NCBI RefSeq assembly: GCF_022440845.1
Contig: NZ_JAKNTO010000001.1
Coordinates: 2,480,001 to 2,544,000, forward strand
Length of the DNA stretch: 64,000 bases
From: Ruminococcus sp. OA3
Lineage (GTDB): Bacteria; Bacillota; Clostridia; Lachnospirales; Lachnospiraceae
Direction: 5' to 3'
The notes under the pieces were generated by a model that ran no database searches, was not told where the DNA came from, and saw nothing but the letters and a program-made list of their open reading frames with translations. The position numbers and the translations under genes were made by a program. Shown here piece by piece: positions 1 through 8,653 of the stretch (positions within the stretch are counted from its first letter, which is position 1; the number at the start of each line of letters is the position of its first letter).

Positions 1-1420
1 ACTCGGCGCAGATCCGGTCAGTCACTTCCTGCCTGCGCCCCGTATCCCCCGCCCATTCTGCCGGAATTCCACAGCAGCCGAGATACAGTGCGGGATTGTC
101 CGCAGTCTTTGCGAGATATTCATATGTGCGCCGGACAAGACCCGGGGATGAGGCACTCAGCTGACATCCCGGGAAAAAGACAATATCGCATTTGGGTTCT
201 TTTTTCGGTGACCATACGAGGTAAGAGTCTTCAGACATGCAAAAATCCAGATCCTGCATCCAGTAGTCGTGCAGCGCGAGCGCAAAATGACCGTCTGAAA
301 AGAGGTCTTTCCGGGCGGATTTTAAACATGCGCCCATGTCGATATGCTCGGGACAGACTTCTTTGCATTTTCCACAGAAGGTGCAGCTGGCGATCATGCG
401 CACACCCGGACGTCTGGTGGCATTGGGCTTCAGTGTCGTTACGATATCTGTACACATCTTCTTTGGGTAGCGTCCGTCAGTTTGCATCAGCGGACAGACT
501 TCGTAACATTTGCTGCAGTTACAGCGCAAACAGCGCCCGGCTTCTTCGACAGGAGCTAATTCATCCCCGTCTGAAGATGGGGGTTCTGAAAAATCATACG
601 GCAGATCATAATACCGTTCATCAGGCGGGACGCTTCCCGCTTGTTTGAAGGTGTAGTCTGTGTTTCCGAGTTTAAAGTATACTTCAATCGAATCAGCTGC
701 GTTGATACCGTCGATCATCGCTTCTATCAGACCGCCGCCGGTTCTTCTCTGCCCGCCTAAGAATATACCGGGGACGGATGTCCCCAGATTTTCCGGATGA
801 AAGTTATCGCGGAGAAGATCAAAATCTTCTCCGCATCCGCCCGTCGCAACATATACTGCGTCTGCATCCGGCAGTACTTCATCTAAAGACGTAACATCCT
901 TTTCCGTGATGAACGTACAGTTATACGGGCTGAATTCATTTTCCAGGTCCAGAAGACATTTCTCCGGGTCCATCTTCTGCAGGGCGGACCCGCCGATGGA
1001 TGTACTCTTCTCAAACACTGTGACATGGTATCCCCGAGACGCCATGCGAAGTGCACAGGCAAGTCCGCTCAGACCGGCACCGACCACGGTGATGCGCTGT
1101 TCCTTTCTGGGAAGACTGTATCGCTGCGGTTTTCCTCCGGTCTCCTGATGGCAGAAGGCCTCCAGTTTCTGAAGACGGACGGCGCGGTCCGCTGAGGCGC
1201 GGACACATGCATGCTCACAGGGGGCATCGCACAATGTACTCACGATACCCGGGAACACGACGGCGTTCCGGTAGATTCTGTGGGCACTCTTGTATTTACC
1301 GTTCTGCATCTTTTCGATGAACTTGCGCACATCGAGGCCGAACGGACACTTTGATGAACACGGAGGCGGCGTGTCCCGGAAACAGTTATCAGCGTAAGCT
1401 CTGTATTTTTCAATATCCAT
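1..1420 (-). CDS. FAD-dependent oxidoreductase with two ferredoxin clusters and a CCG domain (partial)
   Basis: The gene reads from an ATG at 1420 (GGAGGG just upstream) off the left edge with no stop, so about 473 residues are visible. The N-terminus has a GltD/DPYD-type iron-sulfur domain (Cys21, Cys25 and a later CDAPCEHAC motif). A Rossmann FAD motif VVGAGLSGLA lies near residue 110. A double [4Fe-4S] ferredoxin segment (CLRCNCSKC, CTFCGKCKEVCP) covers about 295-355. A HdrB-like CCG domain starts near 415 (FFPGCQLS, then LGCCGIPAEW). The family moves electrons between NAD(P)H, flavin and iron-sulfur clusters. It lies 34 bp downstream of the molybdenum hydroxylase on the same strand. That enzyme has no FAD domain, so I infer this protein is its electron-transfer partner. 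The C-terminus is not visible. Confidence 0.85.
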   Translation of the reverse strand, partial: MDIEKYRAYADNCFRDTPPPCSSKCPFGLDVRKFIEKMQNGKYKSAHRIYRNAVVFPGIVSTLCDAPCEHACVRASADRAVRLQKLEAFCHQETGGKPQRYSLPRKEQRITVVGAGLSGLACALRMASRGYHVTVFEKSTSIGGSALQKMDPEKCLLDLENEFSPYNCTFITEKDVTSLDEVLPDADAVYVATGGCGEDFDLLRDNFHPENLGTSVPGIFLGGQRRTGGGLIEAMIDGINAADSIEVYFKLGNTDYTFKQAGSVPPDERYYDLPYDFSEPPSSDGDELAPVEEAGRCLRCNCSKCYEVCPLMQTDGRYPKKMCTDIVTTLKPNATRRPGVRMIASCTFCGKCKEVCPEHIDMGACLKSARKDLFSDGHFALALHDYWMQDLDFCMSEDSYLVWSPKKEPKCDIVFFPGCQLSASSPGLVRRTYEYLAKTADNPALYLGCCGIPAEWAGDTGRRQEVTDRICAE

Positions 1421-1454
1421 GGTTCCCTCCATCCTCCGTGTTCTGCGGTCTGTT

Positions 1455-4274
1455 TTAAAGTTCTGAGATTTCCTCGATCGTGTCAAACATATCGGAGCCG
1501 AGGAAGTAGTGGTATGGTTTCAGTTCCCTGCCTTCCGCTTTCGCGTCCATTGCCGCTTTGATCTTTTCCGGTCTTGCGGGCAGTTCATAGATTCTGACAC
1601 CCACGGCGTCATAGATGCTGTTGATGACACTCATATGGCCGGAGGACTGGAACAGCTCGGCGCACCCGGAGGAACCGTGCGGTCCGTGTTCTCTTGGGTT
1701 GTCTTCGTAATAATATACCTGAATATCATCCGGGATATCCTCGATATAGGGAACTCCGGCGCCCGCGATCGAACCGCCTTTTTTCACGTCGTCATATTCT
1801 TCCTTCAGTGCGTATCCTATGGTATGTGAGATTCCGCCGTAAGCCTGGCCTTCGACTGCCAGCTGATTGCCGATCACGCCGACATCCGCAGTGATGACAA
1901 CTTTCATCACTTTTGCGGCGCCCGTCTTTTTGTCTACTTCTGTGACTGCCATAAAGCATCCGTAATTCATGGTATTGTTCGGGTCACCTTCGCCGGTCTT
2001 GAAATCAATGCCCTCCGCCGTACCGGTACAGTCATAGACACCCTTATACCAGGTCGGGATTCCTTCTGCAGTCATTTCATCGTAGGTTCTGTAAGTGCCA
2101 TCCGGTTTCCTCATGGCATCCATGAGCTGCTCAGCTGCATTGATCGTCGCATTTCCAACCATGAAATGACTGCGGCTTCCGGCAGCGATACCACTGTCCG
2201 GACATCGGTGGGTATCATTCATGACCACATGAATCTGGTCCGGGCGGATGCCTAATGGCTCCAGACATTTTGCAGTGTGAGTCAGCGTACCAATGTCACC
2301 GCCCTGGCCTACGTCCTCCCAGGTATTGTAATGGGTGATGCTCCCGTCCGGGTTGAGTTCCAGTGCGCATTCGGAGTGGTCATTTGCGCCGATATTACTC
2401 ATGAAACCGCCGCAGCTGATACCGATACCGTATGCCTTGTCTTCCGTTTCCCTGCCCTCAATCGATTTTCTGGCTGCTTCATAATGCGGGCGCATGGCGT
2501 CCATCAGCTTATCGATGGACGGCTGGCGGTACGGGCGGCTGTTCGTGGTCGTCTCTCCGGGGCGCGCCACATTTTTATAGCGGAACTCGAAGGGATCCTC
2601 GCCCATTTTTTCAGCCAGCATGTCGATCAGCGCCTCAAAGCTGGTATAACACTGCGGGGAACCGAGTCCGCGGTAAGCGACGCCGAATGCGTGATTGGTG
2701 ACAGCCATTCTGGCAAGTCCGCGAATGTTCGGAACCACGTACGGGTAGCCCGGAAAACGGACCATTGCCTCCAGTTCCGGATAGGCATCGGAGAAATATG
2801 GACCGTGGTCGCATCCGATATCGAATTCGAGAGCACTGAGTTTACCGTTTTCGTCGCACGCCAGGCGGGCGTTCGTATAAGATGCCGTTCTCTTTCCACT
2901 GTAATGCATAAACTCCTCATATGTCAATGTACAGGTGACAGGACGATTGACTGTCAGCATACAGATTGCGATCATTGCGGGTCCTGCCGGATGACATGCC
3001 CAGCCAAATGCACCGCCCGCCGGGTTCATGACCAGGCGTAGATTTTCTACAGGCACACCGATACCGTCAGCGATTGCTGAACGGTTCCAGTCGAGAGCCT
3101 GCGTTTTGCAGTGTACGACGACATTTCCATCGGTATCATAGTAACACTGTAATACTTCACCTTCTACAGACAGGTGCGGCTCGTGCTGTGCATAAAAACT
3201 GCCTTCTACAGAACAGTAGGAGTCATCGATGACATCTCTGGTATCGTCACCTTTTAATACCGGTTGTTTCATATAGATATTCGTAGGTGATTTCTCATAA
3301 ATGCTCTGTGCACCTACCGCAACAGCATCGAGATAATTCCGGTATTCCGGCAGTGGTTCCAGATCGACGGCTACAGCTGCAGCTGCAGCGCGGGCGTGCT
3401 CGTTGCTGTCGGCAATCACACAGCCAACCAGGTCGCCATAATGATAAATCGTATCGTCGCAGATCAGCTTGCATTCATTTCCGGCCATGGTACAGGTAGG
3501 ATGAGGAAGAGGCTCAAGCATCCGGTTCGTACCTTTAACGTCTTTTGCCGTCACGATCTTTACAACACCCGGCATCTTTTCGGCAGCCGAGGTATCGATG
3601 CCCTTTATCCGGGCATGAGAATACTGCCTTGGCTGGATGATCGCCACATGAAGCGTTTCCTCCGGCATATGATGCCTTACGTCATCGCCATAATCCATCT
3701 GTCCCAAAACCTTTGCCAGAGCGGTTGGACGCGGCAGTCTGCTTTCATAAATGTGTTCCTCCATCCGATAAGTGATATCTTCAATGGATTTTTCACCGCG
3801 CATTACTGCGGCTGCCGCCATGACGGCATCAACCAGTGGATGGTATCCGGTACATCGGCAGACATTCCGGTTTTTCTGGAACCACTGGCGCACTTCCTCG
3901 CGGGTGGGGTCCGGATTCTGGTCTAACAGTGCCTTGGCAGAAACGATAAACCCGGGTGTACAGAATCCACACTGTACGCCTCCGTATGTCATCCATGCCA
4001 CCTGAAGCGGGTGAAGGTTATTTGCGGTACCAAAACCTTCGATGGTTTCAATCGTGCTGAATTCCTCCACGGCACTCATTTTTTTTACGCACGAACGGAT
4101 CAGTTTGTCGTTCAAAATAACATTACAGGCACCGCACTGTCCTTTGCCGCAGCCTACTTTAACGCCGAGATAACCGTGTCTTCTGAGCACGTCAGCGAGG
4201 GTATCAGTTTCGGGATTGAACATTACGATCTTTGTAACACCGTTGATGGTAACACTTTGCCTTTTTAATCCCAT
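1455..4274 (-). CDS. Molybdenum hydroxylase, MOP/aldehyde oxidoreductase type, fused [2Fe-2S] and Moco domains
   Basis: Xanthine-oxidase-family enzyme of 939 residues, hydroxylating an aldehyde or N-heterocycle at a molybdenum-cytosine-dinucleotide centre. The first [2Fe-2S] cluster is Cys42, Cys47, Cys50 and Cys62; the second is Cys102, Cys105, Cys139 and Cys141. A hammerhead domain (about 180-300) and the Moco domains follow, with a GGAFGWACHP motif. The C-terminal GCAELFQSS supplies the Glu expected to be catalytic. There is no FAD domain between the iron-sulfur and Moco parts, as in Desulfovibrio-type aldehyde oxidoreductase (about 907 residues). Two ATGs compete (4280 and 4274). AAAGGAG sits directly against 4280 but 7 nt from 4274, so 4274 is chosen. 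The gene is divergent from a LysR gene that probably controls it. The substrate cannot be assigned. Confidence 0.9.
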   Translation of the reverse strand: MGLKRQSVTINGVTKIVMFNPETDTLADVLRRHGYLGVKVGCGKGQCGACNVILNDKLIRSCVKKMSAVEEFSTIETIEGFGTANNLHPLQVAWMTYGGVQCGFCTPGFIVSAKALLDQNPDPTREEVRQWFQKNRNVCRCTGYHPLVDAVMAAAAVMRGEKSIEDITYRMEEHIYESRLPRPTALAKVLGQMDYGDDVRHHMPEETLHVAIIQPRQYSHARIKGIDTSAAEKMPGVVKIVTAKDVKGTNRMLEPLPHPTCTMAGNECKLICDDTIYHYGDLVGCVIADSNEHARAAAAAVAVDLEPLPEYRNYLDAVAVGAQSIYEKSPTNIYMKQPVLKGDDTRDVIDDSYCSVEGSFYAQHEPHLSVEGEVLQCYYDTDGNVVVHCKTQALDWNRSAIADGIGVPVENLRLVMNPAGGAFGWACHPAGPAMIAICMLTVNRPVTCTLTYEEFMHYSGKRTASYTNARLACDENGKLSALEFDIGCDHGPYFSDAYPELEAMVRFPGYPYVVPNIRGLARMAVTNHAFGVAYRGLGSPQCYTSFEALIDMLAEKMGEDPFEFRYKNVARPGETTTNSRPYRQPSIDKLMDAMRPHYEAARKSIEGRETEDKAYGIGISCGGFMSNIGANDHSECALELNPDGSITHYNTWEDVGQGGDIGTLTHTAKCLEPLGIRPDQIHVVMNDTHRCPDSGIAAGSRSHFMVGNATINAAEQLMDAMRKPDGTYRTYDEMTAEGIPTWYKGVYDCTGTAEGIDFKTGEGDPNNTMNYGCFMAVTEVDKKTGAAKVMKVVITADVGVIGNQLAVEGQAYGGISHTIGYALKEEYDDVKKGGSIAGAGVPYIEDIPDDIQVYYYEDNPREHGPHGSSGCAELFQSSGHMSVINSIYDAVGVRIYELPARPEKIKAAMDAKAEGRELKPYHYFLGSDMFDTIEEISEL

Positions 4275-4326
4275 AATCATTCTCCTTTCAGTTCAATATG
4301 AGGACTCCTAAAAATCAGATAATTTT

Positions 4327-4356
4327 ATTATAGCATTAAAATATTTCATTCACCAA
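4327..4356 (-). promoter_or_regulatory. Predicted sigma-A promoter of the molybdenum hydroxylase
   Basis: On the minus strand, TTGGTG (4351-4356) and a perfect TATAAT (4327-4332) are separated by 18 nt, about 50 nt before the start. It faces away from the LysR promoter, leaving about 90 bp between the -10 boxes where LysR could act on both. Confidence 0.55.
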
Positions 4357-4443
4357 CAGTATAATAAATGTGTTGACAATTAATTGTGTTTTAGATACAA
4401 AGAAATCTTGTAACAAAATTAAAGTTTTAATATTTTTACTACA

Positions 4444-4472
4444 TTGTAAATATCGTTTTTGTTTGTTATAAT
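4444..4472 (+). promoter_or_regulatory. Predicted sigma-A promoter of the LysR gene
   Basis: TTGTAA (4444-4449), 17 nt spacer, perfect TATAAT (4467-4472). The predicted transcript starts about 25 nt before the chosen ATG at 4504. A second weaker candidate is TTGACA (4373-4378) with TACAAA 17 nt later. Confidence 0.65.
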
Positions 4473-4503
4473 ACGTTTAATGATAGCAGGTGAGGACAGA
4501 CAT

Positions 4504-5391
4504 ATGCTGATGAGACAGTTAAAACAGTTTATCTATATAGCAAAATTCCAGAGCATTTCAAAAGCCGCCAGAGAACTGTTTATGTCTCAGCAGACATTAA
4601 GCCAGTCCATGCAGAATTTTGAAAAGAAGCTGGGGGCACAACTGTTTATTCGAACGAAGCAGGGAGTAAAGTTAACAGATTTTGGAAGACGAATACTGCC
4701 CAGAAGTGAGCTGATGCTTCAGCAGGTTGAAGACTATGAAGCGTTTATCCGGGAGCAGGCAGCAGACACCGGGAAAAAGAGCATGATTCTGGTGGAAGAA
4801 AATTTCCTGACGCCTTCGATCCCTGCAGATATGATACTCTTAGCTTCAAAGTCCAATCTTTCAATTGAGCTTGCCACGGGTCTTACTTCCTGTCTGTCGG
4901 CCTTGAAAGATAAGACGTGTAATGTGGTGTACTGTTTTCGGCCCACGGAATTATATGGACTGACATACATTCCGCTGATGAAGGAACCCGGTGTGGTCAT
5001 GATGAACAGGCATCATCCTCTTTCAGAGAAAGAGGAGTTGACGCTGGATGATATTTTGGGGGAGGATCTTATACTTCCGCATTTTACATACTCCTCATTT
5101 ACTACGTCGCTTGTGAAGATCTATGCAAAAAGAAATGCTTATCCGAAATGTGCTGCCGAGACACATGATTTATCGACGCTGATACAGATGCTCCGGGAAA
5201 ATATAGGGATTTTGATAGCACCTTCGTATCTGATCCCATCCTTTTCGAGGGAAGAATTTAAAATTCAGCCGTTAAAAACAGGGGATTCGATTTTTGAGTA
5301 TGGTTTTCTGACGGAGTCATATGATGAGGCAGAAATGAATGAAAGGTTTTTTATCAATTCAATGATGGAATATTACAACAAGGAGTATTAA
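4504..5391 (+). CDS. LysR-family transcriptional regulator
   Basis: DNA-binding regulator of 295 residues, normal for LysR. The N-terminal winged helix-turn-helix spans about 1-60, with the typical segment SISKAARELFMSQQTLSQSM. The rest is the periplasmic-binding-protein-like effector domain. Earlier in-frame ATGs exist at 4459 and 4480, but GTGAGG at about 4490-4495 fits the ATG at 4504 (8 nt). It is divergent from the molybdenum hydroxylase operon and upstream of putP, separated from putP by a terminator. LysR proteins usually control the divergent operon, so the hydroxylase and its FAD partner are the likely targets (inference). The effector is unknown. Confidence 0.9.
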   Translation: MLMRQLKQFIYIAKFQSISKAARELFMSQQTLSQSMQNFEKKLGAQLFIRTKQGVKLTDFGRRILPRSELMLQQVEDYEAFIREQAADTGKKSMILVEENFLTPSIPADMILLASKSNLSIELATGLTSCLSALKDKTCNVVYCFRPTELYGLTYIPLMKEPGVVMMNRHHPLSEKEELTLDDILGEDLILPHFTYSSFTTSLVKIYAKRNAYPKCAAETHDLSTLIQMLRENIGILIAPSYLIPSFSREEFKIQPLKTGDSIFEYGFLTESYDEAEMNERFFINSMMEYYNKEY

Positions 5392-5432
5392 AACCGGGAA
5401 ACGGTCTGACGGTCGGATTTTCCGGTTTTTTT
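5390..5432 (+). terminator. Intrinsic terminator after the LysR gene
   Basis: AAAACCGG pairs with CCGGTTTT, followed by a run of T that overlaps the 3' arm. It directly follows the LysR stop codon. Confidence 0.75.
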
Positions 5433-5473
5433 GCGTTTTGAGGACATCACTTGAGCCGAAATTGCGTGAAAAA

Positions 5474-5502
5474 TTGACTTTTTCAAGTTAATATGGCATA
5501 AT
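5474..5502 (+). promoter_or_regulatory. Predicted sigma-A promoter of the sodium/solute symporter
   Basis: TTGACT (5474-5479), 17 nt spacer, CATAAT (5497-5502), about 30 nt before the ATG at 5534. Confidence 0.65.
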
Positions 5503-5533
5503 GGCAAAAGATTGTTTCGAGGAGGGAAAGTAC

Positions 5534-7081
5534 ATGACAACGAGCAACATAGTTGCAATTTTAATTGCATTTGTCGTATATTTGATTTTTATGATCATTA
5601 TCGGCGCCGTTTATATGAAAAAGACGAATAATGTAGACGACTATTTTCTGGCGGGCAGGGGACTGAACGGATGGGTCGCTGCGCTTTCTGCGCAGGCATC
5701 TGATATGAGCGGCTGGCTGCTTATGGGACTTCCGGGTTCTATCTACGCGCTTGGTACCGGGCAGGCATGGATCGCCATCGGCCTGTTTATAGGAACTGTG
5801 CTGAACTGGCTGGTAATCTCAGGCAGGCTGCGCCGCTATACGATCGTAGCAAATAATTCCGTGACGCTTCCGGCATATTTTGAAAACCGTTTCCATGATA
5901 AAAAGAGAATTCTTCTCACGATTTCATCGGTCGTCATCACAATCTTCTTCCTGGTCTATACGGCATCTGCCCTTGCAGCCGGAGGAAAGCTGTTCAATTC
6001 TGTTTTTGGCATTGATTATCATATCGCGCTGGCTATCGGTGCATTTGTCATTCTGGCATATACTTTTATGGGCGGCTTTATGGCGGTATGTGTGACGGAC
6101 TTTATTCAGGGGACGTTAATGCTCATCGGTCTGCTGGTCGTTCCGATTGTGGCATATGCAATGGTGAGCGGGGATGTCACATCTATCCTGGAACAGAGTC
6201 AGGTGGCCGGCGGTTCCGGAGCTTATCTGAGTCTGCTCTATAATAACGGGGAGCCATATAAGGCGATCGATGTTATTTCTCAGCTTGCATGGGGACTCGG
6301 CTATTGCGGCATGCCCCATATCCTGACAAGATTTATGGCGGTCAGGAACGAAAAAGAACTGAAAAAATCCAAGGGTATTGCAATCATCTGGGTGGCGATC
6401 TCACTGGTAGCTGCATGCTTTATCGGCGTGATCGGACGGGCCTATCTGTTTCCTGCGATCCTGGGGACAAAAGGGGCGGCATCTACGGAGAGTGTTTTTA
6501 TTGAAATGATCACAAAGGTGTTTACTAAGGATTTTGCGCTGCCGTTTATCGGCGGTATCTTCCTGTGCGGCATACTTGCGGCGATCATGTCAACAGCTGA
6601 CTCGCAGCTGCTGGTCACGGCATCTGCGGTTTCCAAAGACATTTATAAAGATATTCTGCACCCAAAGGCTGATGAGCAGAAAGTATTGAAAGTCAGCCGT
6701 ATTACCGTTATCATTGTCTCAGTTGTAGCTTTCCTGATTGCCTGGGATCCGAACAACAGTATCATGAATCTCGTATCGAATGCGTGGGCAGGTCTGGGTG
6801 CGGCATTTGGCCCGACAGTCGTGCTGTCTCTGTTCTGGAAGCGGACGAATCTGACAGGTGCGATTGCGGGAATTGCATCAGGAGCACTTACTGTAATCAT
6901 CTGGGATTACATCCCGATCATCGGAGGACAGACACCGGGAGCTGTGACAGGACTTTATTCCCTGGCGATCGGATTCGCTATCAGCCTGATCTGTATCGTG
7001 ATATTCAGTCTGCTGACAAAGGCACCGTCCGGGGAGATCCTGAGCGAATTTGAAAAAGCAGCGTCGAAAGAAGAACTATAA
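5534..7081 (+). CDS. putP: Sodium/solute symporter, PutP (sodium/proline) type
   Basis: Inner-membrane SSSF-family symporter of 515 residues with about 13 hydrophobic segments. Family hallmarks visible are the early DDYFLAGRGLNGWVAALSAQASDMSGWLLMG region (quoted in part: SDMSGWLLMG) that forms the sodium and substrate site, and GGFMAVCVTDFIQG further on. The closest named family is PutP, which takes up proline with sodium; another amino acid or carboxylate is possible. An upstream in-frame ATG at 5501 lies inside the -10 box. The ATG at 5534 has GGAGGG 8 nt upstream and is preferred. It appears monocistronic, between its own promoter and a terminator at 7098-7131. Confidence 0.85.
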   Translation: MTTSNIVAILIAFVVYLIFMIIIGAVYMKKTNNVDDYFLAGRGLNGWVAALSAQASDMSGWLLMGLPGSIYALGTGQAWIAIGLFIGTVLNWLVISGRLRRYTIVANNSVTLPAYFENRFHDKKRILLTISSVVITIFFLVYTASALAAGGKLFNSVFGIDYHIALAIGAFVILAYTFMGGFMAVCVTDFIQGTLMLIGLLVVPIVAYAMVSGDVTSILEQSQVAGGSGAYLSLLYNNGEPYKAIDVISQLAWGLGYCGMPHILTRFMAVRNEKELKKSKGIAIIWVAISLVAACFIGVIGRAYLFPAILGTKGAASTESVFIEMITKVFTKDFALPFIGGIFLCGILAAIMSTADSQLLVTASAVSKDIYKDILHPKADEQKVLKVSRITVIIVSVVAFLIAWDPNNSIMNLVSNAWAGLGAAFGPTVVLSLFWKRTNLTGAIAGIASGALTVIIWDYIPIIGGQTPGAVTGLYSLAIGFAISLICIVIFSLLTKAPSGEILSEFEKAASKEEL

Positions 7082-7097
7082 GAAAAAAAGATCAAAA

Positions 7098-7131
7098 TCA
7101 GCCAGACGGAATAGATTTCCGTCTGGCTTTG
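7098..7131. terminator. Bidirectional terminator between putP and the second LysR gene
   Basis: A 12-bp stem, AGCCAGACGGAA with TTCCGTCTGGCT, has T-rich DNA on one side and A-rich DNA on the other. It can therefore serve the two convergent genes. Confidence 0.75.
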
Positions 7132-7171
7132 CTATATAGGAGAATAACTGACAGGAAAGAAAATTTTACTA

Positions 7172-8065
7172 TTAGCGTGCATTCAGATGCTCCTGCAATA
7201 CGGTAATGAATTTTTCCGCCGGCTTGGAGAATATCTGATATTTTTTCCAGATGATACTCATCTCATCCTCCAGTCCAGGTTTCAGGGGACGGAAACACAG
7301 ATTACTGTTTCCTGTCGTATTGATGATCTTATCAAAACCAATCGCATATCCCAGCCCCTCATCAACCAGCAGGGAGGCATTAAAAATAAGATTGTAGGTG
7401 GCCACGATGTTCAGATCCGATTCCTGACGTTTTAACCACTGCGTCAGCGTTCCGCCTTTGTTTTCCTGCTGGGAGACGATCAGGGGCTTATCCCATAAAT
7501 CCTCCGGGGCTATCGTTTCTTTTTCTGCAAGGGGAGAATCCTTTCGCATCAAAACACCCCACACATCTTTGGCAGGTATTTTAAGCGCATTGTATTTCGT
7601 CAAATCAACCGTCCCAAATACAATGCCGAAATCCAGAAGCCCTTTATCCAAACGTTCCATTACGAATGTGGAATTGCCGCTGGATATATGATAATGGATT
7701 CCGGGGCAGGTGTTCTGCAGGCTCGTGGCAGCCTTCGCTAAAATGCGTACTGCATCCGTCTCTCCGGTTCCAATATAAATATCCCCCATGATGATCTGAT
7801 TGGAGAGGGTGACTTCATTTTCTGTCTTTTTGACCAGCTCAAGAATTTCTTCTGCCCGTTTTCGTAAAATCATGCCTTCTTCGGTGAGCGTTATCTTCCG
7901 TGATCCTTTTGTCCCGCGAATCAGCAGCTGCTTTCCCAGTTCTTCCTCCATGTTTTTAATCTGGGTGGAGAGTGTAGGCTGGGAAAGATGCAGAGATTCC
8001 GCTGCCCGTACAATACTTTGTTCCCTGGCGATCGCAAGGAAATATTGGAGAACTCGTAATTCCAT
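7172..8065 (-). CDS. LysR-family transcriptional regulator
   Basis: 297-residue LysR regulator. The N-terminal HTH (about 1-60) contains SIVRAAESLHLSQPTLSTQI and the following wing IRGTKGSRKITLTEEG. Residues from about 90 form the co-inducer domain (GDIYIGTGET...). The start at 8065 has AGGAGG 7 nt upstream. It resembles the CysL/YwqM branch that regulates sulfur or sugar-acid genes, but no target is evident: it converges on putP and faces a 588-bp intergenic region on its 5' side. The HTH and effector domain look intact. Confidence 0.9.
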   Translation of the reverse strand: MELRVLQYFLAIAREQSIVRAAESLHLSQPTLSTQIKNMEEELGKQLLIRGTKGSRKITLTEEGMILRKRAEEILELVKKTENEVTLSNQIIMGDIYIGTGETDAVRILAKAATSLQNTCPGIHYHISSGNSTFVMERLDKGLLDFGIVFGTVDLTKYNALKIPAKDVWGVLMRKDSPLAEKETIAPEDLWDKPLIVSQQENKGGTLTQWLKRQESDLNIVATYNLIFNASLLVDEGLGYAIGFDKIINTTGNSNLCFRPLKPGLEDEMSIIWKKYQIFSKPAEKFITVLQEHLNAR

Positions 8066-8186
8066 TTGGTGACCTCCTAAATATAGAATACTTTTTTATA
8101 AAACAGGCCATAAAATGACGGCTTTGCAGTGCTTTAAGAATTTATAACGTTTTTGAACATTAGTAGTTCAATAAGCCTATCTTATC

Positions 8187-8233
8187 GCGCAGTGTCCGCT
8201 CCGAAGGAGCATGCGTCACGGGATGCCCGCATG
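8187..8233. repeat. Palindromic intergenic element with two adjacent hairpins
   Basis: GCTCC-gaa-GGAGC (8198-8210) is followed at once by CATGCG (8210-8215) pairing with CGCATG (8228-8233). It is GC-rich inside an AT-rich intergenic region and has no T-run, so it is not a normal terminator. Confidence 0.5.
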
Positions 8234-8300
8234 GGTATAAATTCAGTTTAGCATGTAATGGAATAGGTTTCAACTATACATATGCATTAATTATAAGTAT

Positions 8301-8329
8301 TTGTTATTTTGTCATGACAATAATATACT
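8301..8329 (+). promoter_or_regulatory. Predicted promoter with a 12-bp palindrome in its spacer
   Basis: TTGTTA (8301-8306), 17 nt, TATACT (8324-8329). The spacer holds the perfect palindrome TTGTCATGACAA (8309-8320), an operator-like site. It reads toward the two-component genes at 8654, about 320 bp away. The rest of the 8066-8653 region is AT-rich and shows only the element at 8187 and the short frame at 8519. Confidence 0.45.
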
Positions 8330-8518
8330 AACCTTAGAGAGAAAAAGTTATAATGGATTACAAATCAGCAAAATAGAACTATTCTATGATGAAAAAAGAC
8401 TAGTTTATAAATGGTTCATTTTTTTGTGAGAAATCCTTTATACGCATAGGATAGCCTGTATTTCTGATAATGCGCTATAAGAATTTTAACAAGTGGTACC
8501 GTTCATGGGAGAAAAATT

Positions 8519-8626
8519 TTGTCATTAAAACAAACGTCGGGCTTTGACTGGATGGAAGTCACGACAAGGGAAGAATATTGGGAAAAAGTCCACACACTCC
8601 CTGAGACAGGATACTGGGTTCAGTAA
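8519..8626 (+). CDS. Possible small protein, 35 residues, TTG start
   Basis: A short frame starting with TTG at 8519, with GGGAG 7 nt upstream, ends at TAA 8624-8626. The product is rich in Trp, Glu and Thr; it contains GFDWMEVTTREEYW and ends TGYWVQ. This composition is more protein-like than random AT-rich sequence. It could be a real small gene ahead of the histidine kinase or the 3' remnant of a lost gene: the frame stays open upstream to 8471. I do not recognise the family. Confidence 0.3.
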   Translation: MSLKQTSGFDWMEVTTREEYWEKVHTLPETGYWVQ

Positions 8627-8653
8627 AATACAGGGATAAAGGAGAACAGGTAA

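Noticed and set aside
88-648. Open frame of 186 codons on the plus strand at the left edge
   Set aside because: Antisense to the partial FAD/iron-sulfur gene, which reads through the window edge with clear Cys motifs.
2277-3041. Open frame of 254 codons on the plus strand
   Set aside because: Antisense to the molybdenum hydroxylase, whose cluster and Moco motifs prove its frame; no ribosome-binding site.
4851-4858. GTCCAATC, the AraC-type motif
   Set aside because: It is inside the LysR coding sequence far from the island; one or two chance copies are expected.
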